Shown piece by piece: positions 8,889 to 18,345 of a stretch of DNA of 64,000 bases. Position numbers and translations under genes: made by a program. The DNA is from Haemophilus parainfluenzae (lineage in GTDB: Bacteria; Pseudomonadota; Gammaproteobacteria; Enterobacterales; Pasteurellaceae), in contig NZ_QEPO01000001.1 in NCBI RefSeq assembly GCF_003252725.1, positions 1 to 64,000 of the forward strand, in the 5' to 3' direction. Under the pieces are notes generated by a model. It made no database searches and had not been told where the DNA came from. It saw only the letters and a list, made by a program, of their open reading frames with translations. The stretch's first letter is position 1. Each line of letters opens with the position of its first letter.

Positions 8889-9866
8889 GGCATCATCAAT
8901 AGAAATCAAACCTAAGTTCATTTCGTCTTTCCCTTTTGGCGGGCAGAAAGCAAGGTGTTTGTCTGCATCGTTAATCGGTTTCCAACGACGAGGCTGAGAT
9001 GAGCGACTATTTGGATAGAATCCGATTGTTGGCACATTGAATGCACTGCTTAAATGCAATGGTCCAGTTGAGCCTGCAATGAATAAATCCGCACAAGCCA
9101 GAGAATGTGCAAAATCAACCAATCCTTTATTCTTATCGTAAACAACCACATTTTGGCTGTCGATTTTTGCCGCTAACTCATGGGCTTTTTCACTTTCACC
9201 AGGTCCTGCTGTTAAGATAATCTGGCAATCAAATTCACTTAACAAACCTTGTATCAATTGAGCATATTGTGTCAACGAAAGACTTGTTGCTGAACCACCT
9301 GTTCCGCTATGCACAAATACCCATTTTTTATCTGCCGATAAACCGAATTGTTCTTGAAGAAAAACACGTTGATTTTTAACCGCACTTTCAGGAAGTGAAA
9401 GGTAAGGTGGTTTGGGTTCCACAATCGGCATGTTATGTTTCTTTAAGAACGTTCGAGCCAGATCTTGATTGTATTCTGCTTCAGATTTTTCTGAGCGTGA
9501 ACGGCGTTGTGTTAAACGATGGTTATAAAGGATTTGCACCCATTTTGTCGCAGGCGCAAGACGATAAGGAATCCCACTTTTCCAGGCTAATTTACCGTTA
9601 TGGGTATTGGAAAAGAAGCTAATCATGCCATCAAATTGCTGCTCTTTGATTTCTTTAACAAGCCGATTGAAATCCGCTTTGTCGTTCTTGGCACTATCAA
9701 TGATGACATCATCTAAATAGGGGCAAATTTGGGCGAGCGGGGCAGTATAAGCCGGCACAAGTGCGGTCAGTTTTAGCTCGGGATTGGAGGCTTTCAACAT
9801 CGCAAAAGCAGGGAATGCTTGAACAAAGTCGCCTAGTTTATCGTTGCGAATGACTAAAATTTTCAT
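8838..9866 (-). CDS. Glycosyltransferase family 9 (heptosyltransferase-like)
   Basis: The 342-residue GT-B fold enzyme resembles LPS heptosyltransferases. It begins MKILVIRNDKLGDFVQAFPA, the GT9 N-terminal signature, and has the ADLFIAGSTGPLHLSSA donor-binding motif near residue 270. It probably adds a sugar from an ADP-heptose-type donor to the LPS core at the inner membrane. The exact acceptor cannot be read from sequence. Its start overlaps the stop of the O-antigen ligase gene by one base, so the two genes act as a pair in surface glycolipid assembly. Confidence 0.86.
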   Translation of the reverse strand: MKILVIRNDKLGDFVQAFPAFAMLKASNPELKLTALVPAYTAPLAQICPYLDDVIIDSAKNDKADFNRLVKEIKEQQFDGMISFFSNTHNGKLAWKSGIPYRLAPATKWVQILYNHRLTQRRSRSEKSEAEYNQDLARTFLKKHNMPIVEPKPPYLSLPESAVKNQRVFLQEQFGLSADKKWVFVHSGTGGSATSLSLTQYAQLIQGLLSEFDCQIILTAGPGESEKAHELAAKIDSQNVVVYDKNKGLVDFAHSLACADLFIAGSTGPLHLSSAFNVPTIGFYPNSRSSQPRRWKPINDADKHLAFCPPKGKDEMNLGLISIDDALVDIIPFVRKMWQASN

Positions 9867-11110
9867 TATTCTGCCTTCTGATGTGTTCGTATTGCAGCAT
9901 AAAATACAATCGTTAAGAAAAAGTAAAAAATAGTACCTGAATTATGAACTAAGAAACCTTGGCTTAAGCCATAAATCATCACAGATAAAATATGGGCAAC
10001 GCCTAACGTTGCAATTAGCTTGATCTCATTATTTGCTGTTTTCAGGTTTTTCATAAAGGTACATAGAGGGATAAATAAAACAGCAAGCAAGGCGAGTAAC
10101 CCAACAATTCCTCGTTTGGATAGGTCATCTAAATATTGGTTATGGGCATGAGTAAATTGCCCAATGTTACCTGTGGCAATTTTTTCTTTTGTTTCTTGTT
10201 TACGTTTTTCTGTTGCCCCTTGAATGCCCCAACCAAATAAAGGCTTTTCTTTTGCCATTGCAATCGCACTTTTCCACATTTCAAAACGAGCGCCTAGAGA
10301 GGTGTTTCCATTATTTTTGTCTAGATAAAGTTGGATATCTTTTTGAGCAACATTAATTCGTTCCATGATGCGGTTATTTGGCATTTGGCTAATGCCAACG
10401 CTTGCTATAGCAATGATTCCAAAGAAAGTCAGGAAAAAACGTTTTGAAAGAGAATGGCGATAAATATAAAGGATAACAATAAGTAAGACGGGAAGTGCCA
10501 CCCACCCGCCTCGAGCGGTAGAAAGCAAACTTCCTACGATGCCACATAAACCACCAATCACACTAAGGGCGGTCAGTTTTACGTCTTTTTTCTGATGGGC
10601 ATAGAGAGCAATAATTAGGCTCAAAATGCCTAATGACATCGAAATATCACCACCTTGAATATGCATAATTCGAGGGTTTTGCTCCGGACGTAGATTCAAG
10701 ATAAATTTATCATAAAGTGCTACGCAAAGGGAAATAATGCTACCAAGCGGAATAGAGTAACTTAAAACGCAAGTTTTGATAGGGTATTTTAATAATAAAA
10801 GTAAAACAGGAACAAAGAAAACAACGCGGCTTGCAGTATCAAGATCGCGCATTTTCCCCCCATTAATGCAGAGAGAAAGTACAAATGTAAGAAAATAAAA
10901 AAGGTAGCTATAAATTAACCATTTATCAACTTTCGATAAGTTTAAAAGTGGTTTCTTGATCAAAGCATAAACGCCATAACCTAAACCGATTAACATCAAT
11001 AGAGCAGGCGCAGCATTATATCCACCTTTGACAATAAATATCGAAAGAAAGAAAAGCGTTACCGCAAAGTTTATTAGGGTGGCTAACCAATTTTGTTTTG
11101 TTATTTGCAT
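9866..11110 (-). CDS. O-antigen ligase family protein
   Basis: The 414-residue polytopic protein has about ten to twelve membrane segments and a large periplasmic loop typical of the Wzy_C/WaaL family. The loop contains RFEMWKSAIAMAKEKPLFGWG followed by HAHNQYLDDLSKRG, where the conserved His and Asn lie. Such proteins join O-antigen or another undecaprenyl-linked glycan to lipid A-core in the periplasm. Ligase versus polymerase cannot be settled from sequence. It is coupled to the GT9 gene downstream by a one-base overlap. Confidence 0.82.
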   Translation of the reverse strand: MQITKQNWLATLINFAVTLFFLSIFIVKGGYNAAPALLMLIGLGYGVYALIKKPLLNLSKVDKWLIYSYLFYFLTFVLSLCINGGKMRDLDTASRVVFFVPVLLLLLKYPIKTCVLSYSIPLGSIISLCVALYDKFILNLRPEQNPRIMHIQGGDISMSLGILSLIIALYAHQKKDVKLTALSVIGGLCGIVGSLLSTARGGWVALPVLLIVILYIYRHSLSKRFFLTFFGIIAIASVGISQMPNNRIMERINVAQKDIQLYLDKNNGNTSLGARFEMWKSAIAMAKEKPLFGWGIQGATEKRKQETKEKIATGNIGQFTHAHNQYLDDLSKRGIVGLLALLAVLFIPLCTFMKNLKTANNEIKLIATLGVAHILSVMIYGLSQGFLVHNSGTIFYFFLTIVFYAAIRTHQKAE

Positions 11111-11144
11111 AGATAATGGCCGATGTTTAGATTATGTAAAACTA

Positions 11145-11171
11145 AAAAACCGCACTAACAAAGTGCGGTTT
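11145..11171 (-). terminator. Terminator after fbaA
   Basis: AAACCGCAC / GTGCGGTTT forms a stem built from an uptake signal (11161-11169) and a near-copy. The T-run is on the minus strand, directly downstream of fbaA. Confidence 0.75.
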
Positions 11172-11193
11172 CATTTTAGTCTATTTTTATGGA

Positions 11194-12273
11194 TTATAAA
11201 ACATCAACGCAGTTTAAGTCTTCGAAAGATTGTTCTAAGCGTTTAGACATTGACTCTTCCATTTTACGTAACCAAACACGTGGGTCGTAGTATTTTTTGT
11301 TTGGTACATCAGGACCTTCAGGGTTACCTAATTGACCTTGGAGGTATGCTTCGTTTGCTTTATAGAAACTTAAGATACCATTCCATGCAGCCCATTGAGT
11401 ATCCGTATCGATATTCATTTTGATTGCACCGTAGCTAATTGCTTCGCGGATTTCTTCGCGGCTAGAACCTGAACCACCGTGGAAGACGAAGTTGATTGGT
11501 TTAGCAGGAAGATTGCGTTCTTTTGCAACGAACTCTTGTGACGCACCTAAAATAGATGGTTTTAATTTTACGTTACCTGGTTTGTAAACACCATGTACGT
11601 TACCGAATGCTGCAGCAACGGTAAAATTAGGGCTTACAGGGTTTAATTGGTCGTAAACATAAAGCACATCAGATGGTTGAGTGTATAAGCGAGATTCATC
11701 GACATCTGAGTTATCCACGCCGTCTTCTTCCCCACCGGTAATACCGATTTCGATTTCAAGGGTCATACCTAACTTGTCCATACGAGCAAGGTATTCACGG
11801 CAGATTGCCATGTTTTCTTCCATTGGCTCTTCAGATAAATCAAGCATGTGAGAAGAGAATAATGGACGGCCAGTTTCTGCAAAGTGTTTTTCACCCGCTT
11901 CAAGTAAGCCATCGATCCATGGAAGTAATTTTTTCGCCGCGTGGTCGGTATGAAGAATAACTGGAACACCGTATTCTTTGGCTAAAGTATGAACGTGTTT
12001 CGCACCTGCGATTGCACCTAAAACGTCTGGACGTGCACCGCTTGTTGGTTTGATACCTTTACCTGCGTAGAAAGCTGCACCACCGTTTGAGAATTGGATA
12101 ATTACTGGCGCTTTCACACGTGCAGCAGTTTCCAATACAGCATTTACGGAGTCAGAGCCCACGCAGTTTACTGCAGGGATCGCGAAGTTGTTTGCTTTGG
12201 CATAAGCAAAGATTTTTTGAACATCTTCACCTGTTACTACGCCAGGTTTTACGATATCTAATAATTTAGCCAT
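11194..12273 (-). CDS. fbaA: Class II fructose-bisphosphate aldolase
   Basis: This zinc-dependent aldolase of glycolysis and gluconeogenesis cleaves fructose 1,6-bisphosphate. Its 359 residues match the enterobacterial type. The metal ligand motif VILHTDHAAKK, the EIGITGGEEDG loop, and the phosphate-binding HGGSGSS and INIDTDTQ-like segments are present. It is on the same strand as pgk, with a small lipoprotein gene between them, and ends in an uptake-signal hairpin. A ribosome-binding AAGGAAAAAG precedes the start. Confidence 0.96.
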   Translation of the reverse strand: MAKLLDIVKPGVVTGEDVQKIFAYAKANNFAIPAVNCVGSDSVNAVLETAARVKAPVIIQFSNGGAAFYAGKGIKPTSGARPDVLGAIAGAKHVHTLAKEYGVPVILHTDHAAKKLLPWIDGLLEAGEKHFAETGRPLFSSHMLDLSEEPMEENMAICREYLARMDKLGMTLEIEIGITGGEEDGVDNSDVDESRLYTQPSDVLYVYDQLNPVSPNFTVAAAFGNVHGVYKPGNVKLKPSILGASQEFVAKERNLPAKPINFVFHGGSGSSREEIREAISYGAIKMNIDTDTQWAAWNGILSFYKANEAYLQGQLGNPEGPDVPNKKYYDPRVWLRKMEESMSKRLEQSFEDLNCVDVL

Positions 12274-12336
12274 TTTTACTTTTTCCTTATATGTTTGGGA
12301 GGATTAAATCCATCATTGACGTTTGTGAGAAGGTGA

Positions 12337-12612
12337 TCACTTTTTAAACATAGGTCGCTTAAGATAAATACGCTCCATTGTCTTGTCAGAATGCCATTTA
12401 GCAGATCTTGGACACTTAGCTAAATAACCTTGAGAGGTGCCTGTATTTTGATCTGCAATATTATGAATACATTCCAACTGTGCTTGTCGCTCCAAACTGG
12501 AGCCAGATAAGTGCCTTGTATTGTAGACACTGGAACTTCCATCACTACAAGCAGTTAATAATATAACACTAACTAATAGACAGGGAGCTGAGGCTTTAGG
12601 CTTATTTATCAT
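12337..12612 (-). CDS. Small predicted lipoprotein between pgk and fbaA
   Basis: The 91-residue protein has a signal peptide and a lipobox (LLTAC, Cys22), then a Ser-rich linker. The mature part is short, with two further cysteines (ECIHN and KCPRSAKW) that could pair. I do not recognise the family. It lies in the pgk-fbaA interval on the same strand, so it is probably transcribed with them. The ribosome-binding site before the ATG is poor, which lowers confidence in expression level rather than in the reading frame. Confidence 0.62.
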   Translation of the reverse strand: MINKPKASAPCLLVSVILLTACSDGSSSVYNTRHLSGSSLERQAQLECIHNIADQNTGTSQGYLAKCPRSAKWHSDKTMERIYLKRPMFKK

Positions 12613-12644
12613 AAACTAGACCTTAGATTAGCAATTTTTTCCAA

Positions 12645-13805
12645 TTAACCGTTCGCACGTTTTTCAAGAATTTCTACTGCAGGTAATACTTTACCTTCAA
12701 CGAATTCTAAGAATGCACCGCCACCGGTAGAGATGTAAGAGATTTTATCTGCAATACCGAATAAATCGATAGCCGCTAAAGTATCACCGCCACCTGCGAT
12801 AGAGAATGCATCGCTGTTTGCAATCGCGTGAGAAATGATTTCAGTCCCTTTACGGAAGTTAGGGAATTCAAACACGCCAACTGGACCATTCCATAAAACA
12901 GTTTTTGCATTTTTGATGATTTCAGCTAATTGTTCAGCAGATTTGTCACCGATATCGAAGATAGATTCATCATCTTTCACTTCAGTCACTGATTTTTCTG
13001 TTGCAGGTGCAGTTTCAGAGAATTCAGTACCTACACGTACATCAACTGGTACTGGAATGTCAGTGCTTGCTGCTAATTCTTTTGCTACAGGGATTAAATC
13101 TGCTTCATATAAAGATTTACCCACATTGTGGCCTGCTGCCGCGATGAACGTATTTGCAATACCACCGCCTACGATAATTTGGTCAGCAATTTTTGAAAGA
13201 GAGTTTAATACTTCTAATTTAGTGGAAACTTTGGAACCGCCTACGATCGCAACCATCGGGCGAGCAGGTTCTTTTAATGCTTTACCTAACGCATCTAATT
13301 CTGCTGCAAGTAATGGACCTGCACAAGCAACCGGTGCAAACTCCGCTACGCCGTAAGTTGATGCTTGCGCACGGTGAGCTGTACCGAATGCATCCATCAC
13401 GAATACATCGCAAAGTGCGGCATATTTTTTACCTAATTCAGGATCGTTTTTCTTCTCACCTTTGTTCACACGTACGTTTTCTAAAACAACGATTTCGCCT
13501 TCTTTAACATCCACACCGTTTAAGTAGTCTTGCACTAAACGCACATTGAAACCTGCATCTTTTAAGTAATCAACAACTGGTTGTAAAGAATCTTCAGGTT
13601 TGAATTCCCCTTCAGTTGGACGACCTAAGTGAGAGGTAACCATCACTTTTGCGCCTTTCTCTAAAGCCAGTTTTAACGTCGGGATAGTCGCACGAATACG
13701 CGCATCAGATGTTACTTTGCCATCTTTTACTGGCACGTTTAAGTCCGCGCGAATAAATACACGTTTACCTTTTAAATCTAAGTCGGTCATTTTGATTACT
13801 GACAT
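12645..13805 (-). CDS. pgk: Phosphoglycerate kinase
   Basis: This cytosolic glycolytic enzyme transfers phosphate from 1,3-bisphosphoglycerate to ADP. Its 386 residues match the bacterial length. The substrate motif RADLNVP is at the N-terminus. SHLGRP, the VGGSKVSTK nucleotide region, NGPVGVFE and the GGGDTLAAI loop are all visible. It is the first gene of a likely pgk-lipoprotein-fbaA unit. The long open frame on the opposite strand (12835-13356) is a shadow. Confidence 0.97.
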   Translation of the reverse strand: MSVIKMTDLDLKGKRVFIRADLNVPVKDGKVTSDARIRATIPTLKLALEKGAKVMVTSHLGRPTEGEFKPEDSLQPVVDYLKDAGFNVRLVQDYLNGVDVKEGEIVVLENVRVNKGEKKNDPELGKKYAALCDVFVMDAFGTAHRAQASTYGVAEFAPVACAGPLLAAELDALGKALKEPARPMVAIVGGSKVSTKLEVLNSLSKIADQIIVGGGIANTFIAAAGHNVGKSLYEADLIPVAKELAASTDIPVPVDVRVGTEFSETAPATEKSVTEVKDDESIFDIGDKSAEQLAEIIKNAKTVLWNGPVGVFEFPNFRKGTEIISHAIANSDAFSIAGGGDTLAAIDLFGIADKISYISTGGGAFLEFVEGKVLPAVEILEKRANG

Positions 13806-13903
13806 AAGCTTTCCTCTTGGGTTAGTTAAAATTAAACGGGGACATTATACCTAGTTCTGACTAGGTTGTAACGATGTAGATCAAATAAAAAAGCGAATTA
13901 TGC

Positions 13904-14617
13904 TTATTTTTGGCAATCGATTACTTCCCACTGGCGATTGTAACAAATGAATAGTTCATTATGGCTCGCCCCTAAATAAGCGCCTTTTAATTGCGGATTA
14001 TGTTGCTTCATCCATTGAAATAATTCTTTACGGCTTAATTGTTCGTTTGGCAAGGAAAGCGATTCAAATAATGCTTTCTCTTGTTTGAAATAAGCTTCTG
14101 CTGAATCAAACGCGCAGCTACCGTGTTTTTCCCATTCGCCTTGCAATAATTTTGCGCCTGGCGAGATTGAAAGGTAAGGCTCGAGCGTTTCAATTGGAAG
14201 CGGCGCTAAATCACCCTTACAAAAACGAGGGTGATCTGTAACAGAGCGTGCATTCGCATTTTGAGGCCATAAGCCATGCACTACCCAGCCAAATTGATTT
14301 TTTGTACTACATTGATATTGCGCTGAATCGGGTAAATTATTGCCATATTGCGCACGTTGTTTTTCACAGAATGCCGGCGACCAAGATAAGGCTAACATAT
14401 AGTAATCAACTGGGGCATTTTTATTTTGTCCAATGGCATCATCACGCATGATGACATCATAATTACCAAAATCTTGGGTATTTTTGACCGCACTTTGGCT
14501 TTGTTGTTGTGTGGTTGTTGGGACGGGTTTTGTGTCTTTTTTGTGTTCAGTGAAATATTGCCAAATACTAAATGCGGCAAGGGCAATAAGGGAAAGAGTG
14601 GAAACCTGTTTTTTCAT
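13904..14617 (-). CDS. rna: Ribonuclease I (RNase T2 family)
   Basis: This is a secreted or periplasmic endoribonuclease of 237 residues. It has a hydrophobic N-terminal signal or anchor (residues 8-21) and a Pro/Thr/Gln linker. The two T2 catalytic motifs follow: HGLWP at 114-118 and EWEKHGSC at 161-168, each contributing a histidine. Paired cysteines are present. The enzyme degrades RNA non-specifically via 2',3'-cyclic phosphates. It is convergent with nothing nearby and divergent from yfhL. Confidence 0.92.
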   Translation of the reverse strand: MKKQVSTLSLIALAAFSIWQYFTEHKKDTKPVPTTTQQQSQSAVKNTQDFGNYDVIMRDDAIGQNKNAPVDYYMLALSWSPAFCEKQRAQYGNNLPDSAQYQCSTKNQFGWVVHGLWPQNANARSVTDHPRFCKGDLAPLPIETLEPYLSISPGAKLLQGEWEKHGSCAFDSAEAYFKQEKALFESLSLPNEQLSRKELFQWMKQHNPQLKGAYLGASHNELFICYNRQWEVIDCQK

Positions 14618-14635
14618 AAAAATCCTGTTTAAATT

Positions 14636-14664
14636 TTGTCAATTTTGCTTTTGTCGGCTATAAT
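14636..14664 (+). promoter_or_regulatory. Promoter of yfhL
   Basis: TTGTCA (14636-14641) and a perfect TATAAT (14659-14664) are separated by 17 bases. The yfhL start codon is 29 bases downstream, making this one of the clearest sigma-70 promoters in the window. Confidence 0.75.
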
Positions 14665-14692
14665 TCGCCGCTTTCTCATATAAAGGAATAGT

Positions 14693-14953
14693 ATGGCGTT
14701 ACTGATCACAAACAAATGCACAAACTGCGATATGTGTCTCCCCGAATGTCCGAATGAAGCAATTTCAATCGGCGAGGAGATCTATGTGATCGATCCTGTA
14801 CTTTGTACGGAATGTGTTGGTCATTATGACACGCCAACTTGCCAAAAAGTTTGCCCGATTACAAACTGCATCAAGCCAGATCCTGAGCACCAAGAAAGCG
14901 AAGAGCAGCTTTGGGAACGTTTTGTGATGATTCACCATTCAGATAAGTTGTAG
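14693..14953 (+). CDS. yfhL: YfhL-type 2[4Fe-4S] ferredoxin
   Basis: This 86-residue ferredoxin has two cluster motifs. The first is CxxCxxCxxxC at Cys9, 12, 15 and 19. The second has the expanded CxxC-x8-CxxxC pattern at Cys38, 41, 50 and 54 that marks the Allochromatium-type ferredoxins. It is a low-potential electron carrier. In enterobacteria its homologue supplies electrons for tRNA hydroxylation. It lies next to the DUF1232 mini-gene and is preceded by a strong promoter. Confidence 0.92.
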   Translation: MALLITNKCTNCDMCLPECPNEAISIGEEIYVIDPVLCTECVGHYDTPTCQKVCPITNCIKPDPEHQESEEQLWERFVMIHHSDKL

Positions 14954-14982
14954 AATTTACCTGATCTTTTTCTTTTCGTCCA

Positions 14983-15141
14983 ATGACTATGAATAAAACA
15001 AAGTTAATTAAAATCGTCATCATTCTGATTTATCTGTTCAGTCCCATTGATATTTTGCCTGAAGCGGTGCTTGGCCCATTAGGTTTAGTCGATGATGCGG
15101 CAGCGATTGCCTTATTAATTCGAATTTTATTGAAAAAATAA
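14983..15141 (+). CDS. DUF1232 mini membrane protein
   Basis: The 52-residue protein (50 if the second ATG at 14989 is used) has a hydrophobic N-terminal segment. The signature YLFSPIDILPEAVLGPLGLV followed by DDAAAI is diagnostic of DUF1232 (YkvA-like). The function is unknown. It starts 30 bases after yfhL on the same strand and could be co-transcribed. No clear ribosome-binding site is seen (TCTTTTCGTCC precedes the start), but the family motif makes the frame convincing. Confidence 0.75.
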   Translation: MTMNKTKLIKIVIILIYLFSPIDILPEAVLGPLGLVDDAAAIALLIRILLKK

Positions 15142-15283
15142 AAAGTTGAATAAAATCAACCGCACTTTACTTTTCTTATTCTTGCAAAATTCCTTTAATT
15201 TCTCTAAACTACGCGTCGGAAAATTTCTTTCCTCATTATTTCACTTTAAACGCTACCCGTGAGTAGCAAAAGGAACCTCAATC

Positions 15284-16498
15284 ATGACAAACGTCAATCA
15301 ATATGGCTGGAAAGCCTTGGTTGGATCAGCTGTCGGCTATGCGATGGATGGATTCGATCTTCTTATTCTTGGATTTATGCTTAGTGCCATTTCGGCAGAT
15401 CTTAATTTAACTCCCGCACAATCTGGCTCATTAGTTACCTGGACTCTTATTGGTGCCGTGGTGGGCGGTATTGTATTTGGTGCATTAAGCGATCGTTATG
15501 GGCGTGTACGCGTGCTGACTTGGACAATCGTCCTCTTCGCTGTATTCACCGGTTTATGTGCAATCGCACAAGGCTATTGGGATTTATTAATTTATCGCAC
15601 CATTGCGGGTATCGGTTTGGGCGGTGAATTTGGTATCGGTATGGCATTAGCCATTGAAGCGTGGCCAGCAAAACACCGTGCAAAAGCAGCGTCTTATGTG
15701 GCATTAGGTTGGCAAGTTGGTGTGTTAGCGGCTGCGTTACTCACCCCAGTATTGCTTCCACATATTGGCTGGCGCGGCATGTTCGTTGTTGGTATCTTCC
15801 CAGCGTTTGTGGCCTGGTATTTACGTACCCGTTTACACGAACCTGAAATTTTCTCACGAAAACAGACCGCACTTTCTATCCAAAAAATATCCAAATTGGA
15901 ATCTTTCCAACTCTTAGTAAAAGACAAAGCAACCACAAAAGTGAGCCTAGGTGTAGTAGTGTTAACTTCCGTACAAAACTTTGGTTACTACGGCATTATG
16001 ATTTGGATGCCAAACTTCTTATCTAAACAACTTGGCTTTAGTTTAACGAAATCAGGTTTATGGACGGCGGTGACCGTATGCGGCATGATGGCAGGGATTT
16101 GGATTTTTGGTCGCTTAGCCGATAGAATCGGACGTAAACCAAGTTTCTTATTATTCCAACTTGGTGCAGTGATCAGCATCATCACTTACTCTCAATTAAC
16201 TGACCCAACGGCAATGTTAGTGGCCGGTGCCTTCTTGGGGATGTTTGTAAACGGCATGATGGGCGGTTATGGCGCGTTAATGGCTGAAGCCTATCCGACA
16301 GAAGCGCGTGCAACGGCACAAAATGTGTTATTTAACTTAGGTCGTGCTGTTGGTGGTTTTGGACCAGTTGTTGTCGGGGCGATTGTCTCTGCGTACTCAT
16401 TCAGTATTGCAATTGCTTTCTTGGCGGTAATTTATGTTATCGACATGGTGGCGACAGTCTTCTTAGTGCCAGAATTAAAAGGCAAAGAATTAAGCTAA
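15284..16498 (+). CDS. MFS transporter (metabolite:proton symporter type)
   Basis: The 404-residue transporter has twelve predicted membrane segments. TM1 carries DGFDLLILGFML, and the loop 2-3 motif GALSDRYGRVRVL and the matching loop 8-9 motif GRLADRIGRKPS are typical of the major facilitator superfamily. TM4 holds RTIAGIGLGGEFGIG, common in organic-acid and aromatic-acid symporters. The substrate cannot be read from sequence. AAAGGAACC precedes the ATG. It is probably a single-gene unit ended by the terminator at 16526. Confidence 0.85.
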   Translation: MTNVNQYGWKALVGSAVGYAMDGFDLLILGFMLSAISADLNLTPAQSGSLVTWTLIGAVVGGIVFGALSDRYGRVRVLTWTIVLFAVFTGLCAIAQGYWDLLIYRTIAGIGLGGEFGIGMALAIEAWPAKHRAKAASYVALGWQVGVLAAALLTPVLLPHIGWRGMFVVGIFPAFVAWYLRTRLHEPEIFSRKQTALSIQKISKLESFQLLVKDKATTKVSLGVVVLTSVQNFGYYGIMIWMPNFLSKQLGFSLTKSGLWTAVTVCGMMAGIWIFGRLADRIGRKPSFLLFQLGAVISIITYSQLTDPTAMLVAGAFLGMFVNGMMGGYGALMAEAYPTEARATAQNVLFNLGRAVGGFGPVVVGAIVSAYSFSIAIAFLAVIYVIDMVATVFLVPELKGKELS

Positions 16499-16525
16499 GT
16501 GCGGTCAAAAAAATTCAAGTTTTTG

Positions 16526-16556
16526 AAAACATCGGGGTTAAAGCCGATGTTTTTTA
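16526..16556 (+). terminator. Terminator after the MFS gene
   Basis: AAAACATCGG / CCGATGTTTT forms a stem with a T-run, 28 bases after the stop codon. An uptake signal (16497-16505) lies in between. Confidence 0.85.
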
Positions 16557-16632
16557 TTTGTGAAAAATCAGCCAATTTCAACCGCACTTTGTGCTAAACT
16601 ATGGTCACTTTTTCCAATTTTGAAGAATTATC

Positions 16633-18336
16633 GTGTACGCTAAACGTTCAGTTTCTACCCGTATTGCTAAATATTTATTTGTGGTCATTATCTTCATGGG
16701 CATTATTAGCTCATTGAGTTTTATCGTGATGGCCAGTAATAAATCGGATGCGGAAGCCATTAATATTTCCGGTTCTTTGCGTATGCAAAGTTATCGGCTA
16801 TTAACGGAAATGGAACGTTCGCTGGATACGGTAGAACAAAATTTAGTGCGTTATCAACGCAGTCTCAATGCCGATGCTTTGCTGACAGTGCAAAATCAGC
16901 TTTTTGCGCCATCAGGTGTGAGAGAGTCCTATCAAGAAATCCTTAAACGCTGGACGGTGATGTCCGATTTTGCGCGTAGCCATCAAATTGAAAAATATCA
17001 CGCCGAACTAAAAAGTTATGTACAAGATGTCGATGATTTCGTGTTGGAATTACAACGCTTTGCTGAACTAAAATGGATTATTGCGGTTTCGGTATTGTGT
17101 GTTTCTATGCTATTGATTCTTGCGATGGTGTCTTATGTGATTTGGTATATGAAGCGCGAAGTCGTGAAGCCTTTAGAGCAGATGACCAAAGCCAGCATGC
17201 AAGTACAAATGGGGCAGTTTAACCATATCCAGCTTGATACAGAAAGCAATAATGAACTGGGTATTTTAGCGAAAGTGTTTACGCAAATGTCTTCTGAGTT
17301 AGGGCGACTTTATTCGCGTTTAGAAGATGCGGTAAATGAGCAAACGCAAAAGTTGCGTCAAACCAACCGCTCTTTAACAACACTTTATCAAAGCTCACAG
17401 TTACTTACGCCCACGAAGATTAATGATAAAATTCTCAGCCAAGTGCTCAATCATATTCGTGTCAGCGAACATTTACGCTACATTGAGTTAGAAATTTTCG
17501 GATCAGAACATTGGGAAATTTCTTTTGGTCAAAAAGATCCTAAACAATCACTTCAAGTCGAAGAACTTTCCATTGAAAATGAAAACTTAGCAGTGCTCTC
17601 ATGGCAAGCCGGTTTACCTTGTCCCGATCCGCGAATGATGAAAAACCTAGGACAAATGGTGGCAAAAGCGTTGTATTCACACAAAACGCAACGTCAACAA
17701 GAGCAACTCTTATTAATGGAAGAGCGGTCAATTATTGCACGGGAATTACATGACTCGTTGGCTCAAGTATTGTCTTTCTTACAAATTCAATTAACGCTGT
17801 TAAAGCATAATTTGAAGAAAGAAGACGAGGAATCAAAAGAAAAAAGTATTGCCATCATTGGTGAATTTGAACAAGCCTTATCAGATGGTTATTCTCAATT
17901 ACGAGAATTATTGGCGACCTTCCGTTTAACGGTGCAAGAAGCCAATTTACAGGTTGCCTTGGAACAAGTTATCGAAAGTTTGCGCTCACAAACGAAGATG
18001 CAAATGACCGTAGAATGCAGTTTGCCCTCACAAAGTTTAAATCCACAAGAATTAGTGCACGTTCTGCAAATTGTACGTGAGGCAACGTTAAATGCGATTA
18101 AACACTCAAAAGGCACGCTGATTGAAGTGAAAGCCCATATTAATGCCGAGGGTGAATATGAAATTCTTGTGCAAGATAATGGTGTCGGGATTCCGACATT
18201 AGACGAGCCAGAAGGGCATTATGGTTTAAATATCATGACTGAGCGCAGTCGACAATTAAATGCTCAGTTCAGTATTTCAAAAGGGGAGCAAGGTGGTACT
18301 ATCGTTAAAATCACGCTTCCTCACACGTTTTTTTAA
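16633..18336 (+). CDS. narQ: Nitrate/nitrite sensor histidine kinase NarQ
   Basis: The 567-residue membrane kinase senses nitrate and nitrite and phosphorylates a NarP/NarL-type regulator. Two membrane helices (about 14-34 and 148-170) flank a periplasmic domain with the ligand-binding P-box NISGSLRMQSYR (residues 44-55). HAMP, a central GAF-like region, the HPK_7 motif ARELHDSLAQV (phospho-acceptor His373) and the ATPase DNGVGIP follow. It starts with GTG at 16633 after GAAGAA. No response regulator is adjacent, so it is an orphan kinase here. Confidence 0.94.
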   Translation: MYAKRSVSTRIAKYLFVVIIFMGIISSLSFIVMASNKSDAEAINISGSLRMQSYRLLTEMERSLDTVEQNLVRYQRSLNADALLTVQNQLFAPSGVRESYQEILKRWTVMSDFARSHQIEKYHAELKSYVQDVDDFVLELQRFAELKWIIAVSVLCVSMLLILAMVSYVIWYMKREVVKPLEQMTKASMQVQMGQFNHIQLDTESNNELGILAKVFTQMSSELGRLYSRLEDAVNEQTQKLRQTNRSLTTLYQSSQLLTPTKINDKILSQVLNHIRVSEHLRYIELEIFGSEHWEISFGQKDPKQSLQVEELSIENENLAVLSWQAGLPCPDPRMMKNLGQMVAKALYSHKTQRQQEQLLLMEERSIIARELHDSLAQVLSFLQIQLTLLKHNLKKEDEESKEKSIAIIGEFEQALSDGYSQLRELLATFRLTVQEANLQVALEQVIESLRSQTKMQMTVECSLPSQSLNPQELVHVLQIVREATLNAIKHSKGTLIEVKAHINAEGEYEILVQDNGVGIPTLDEPEGHYGLNIMTERSRQLNAQFSISKGEQGGTIVKITLPHTFF

Positions 18337-18345
18337 GGAAAGTTA

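Noticed and set aside
12835-13356. 173-codon open frame on the plus strand
   Set aside because: It lies wholly inside pgk on the opposite strand, is Ser/Ala/Thr-rich as expected of a mirror frame, and has no ribosome-binding site.
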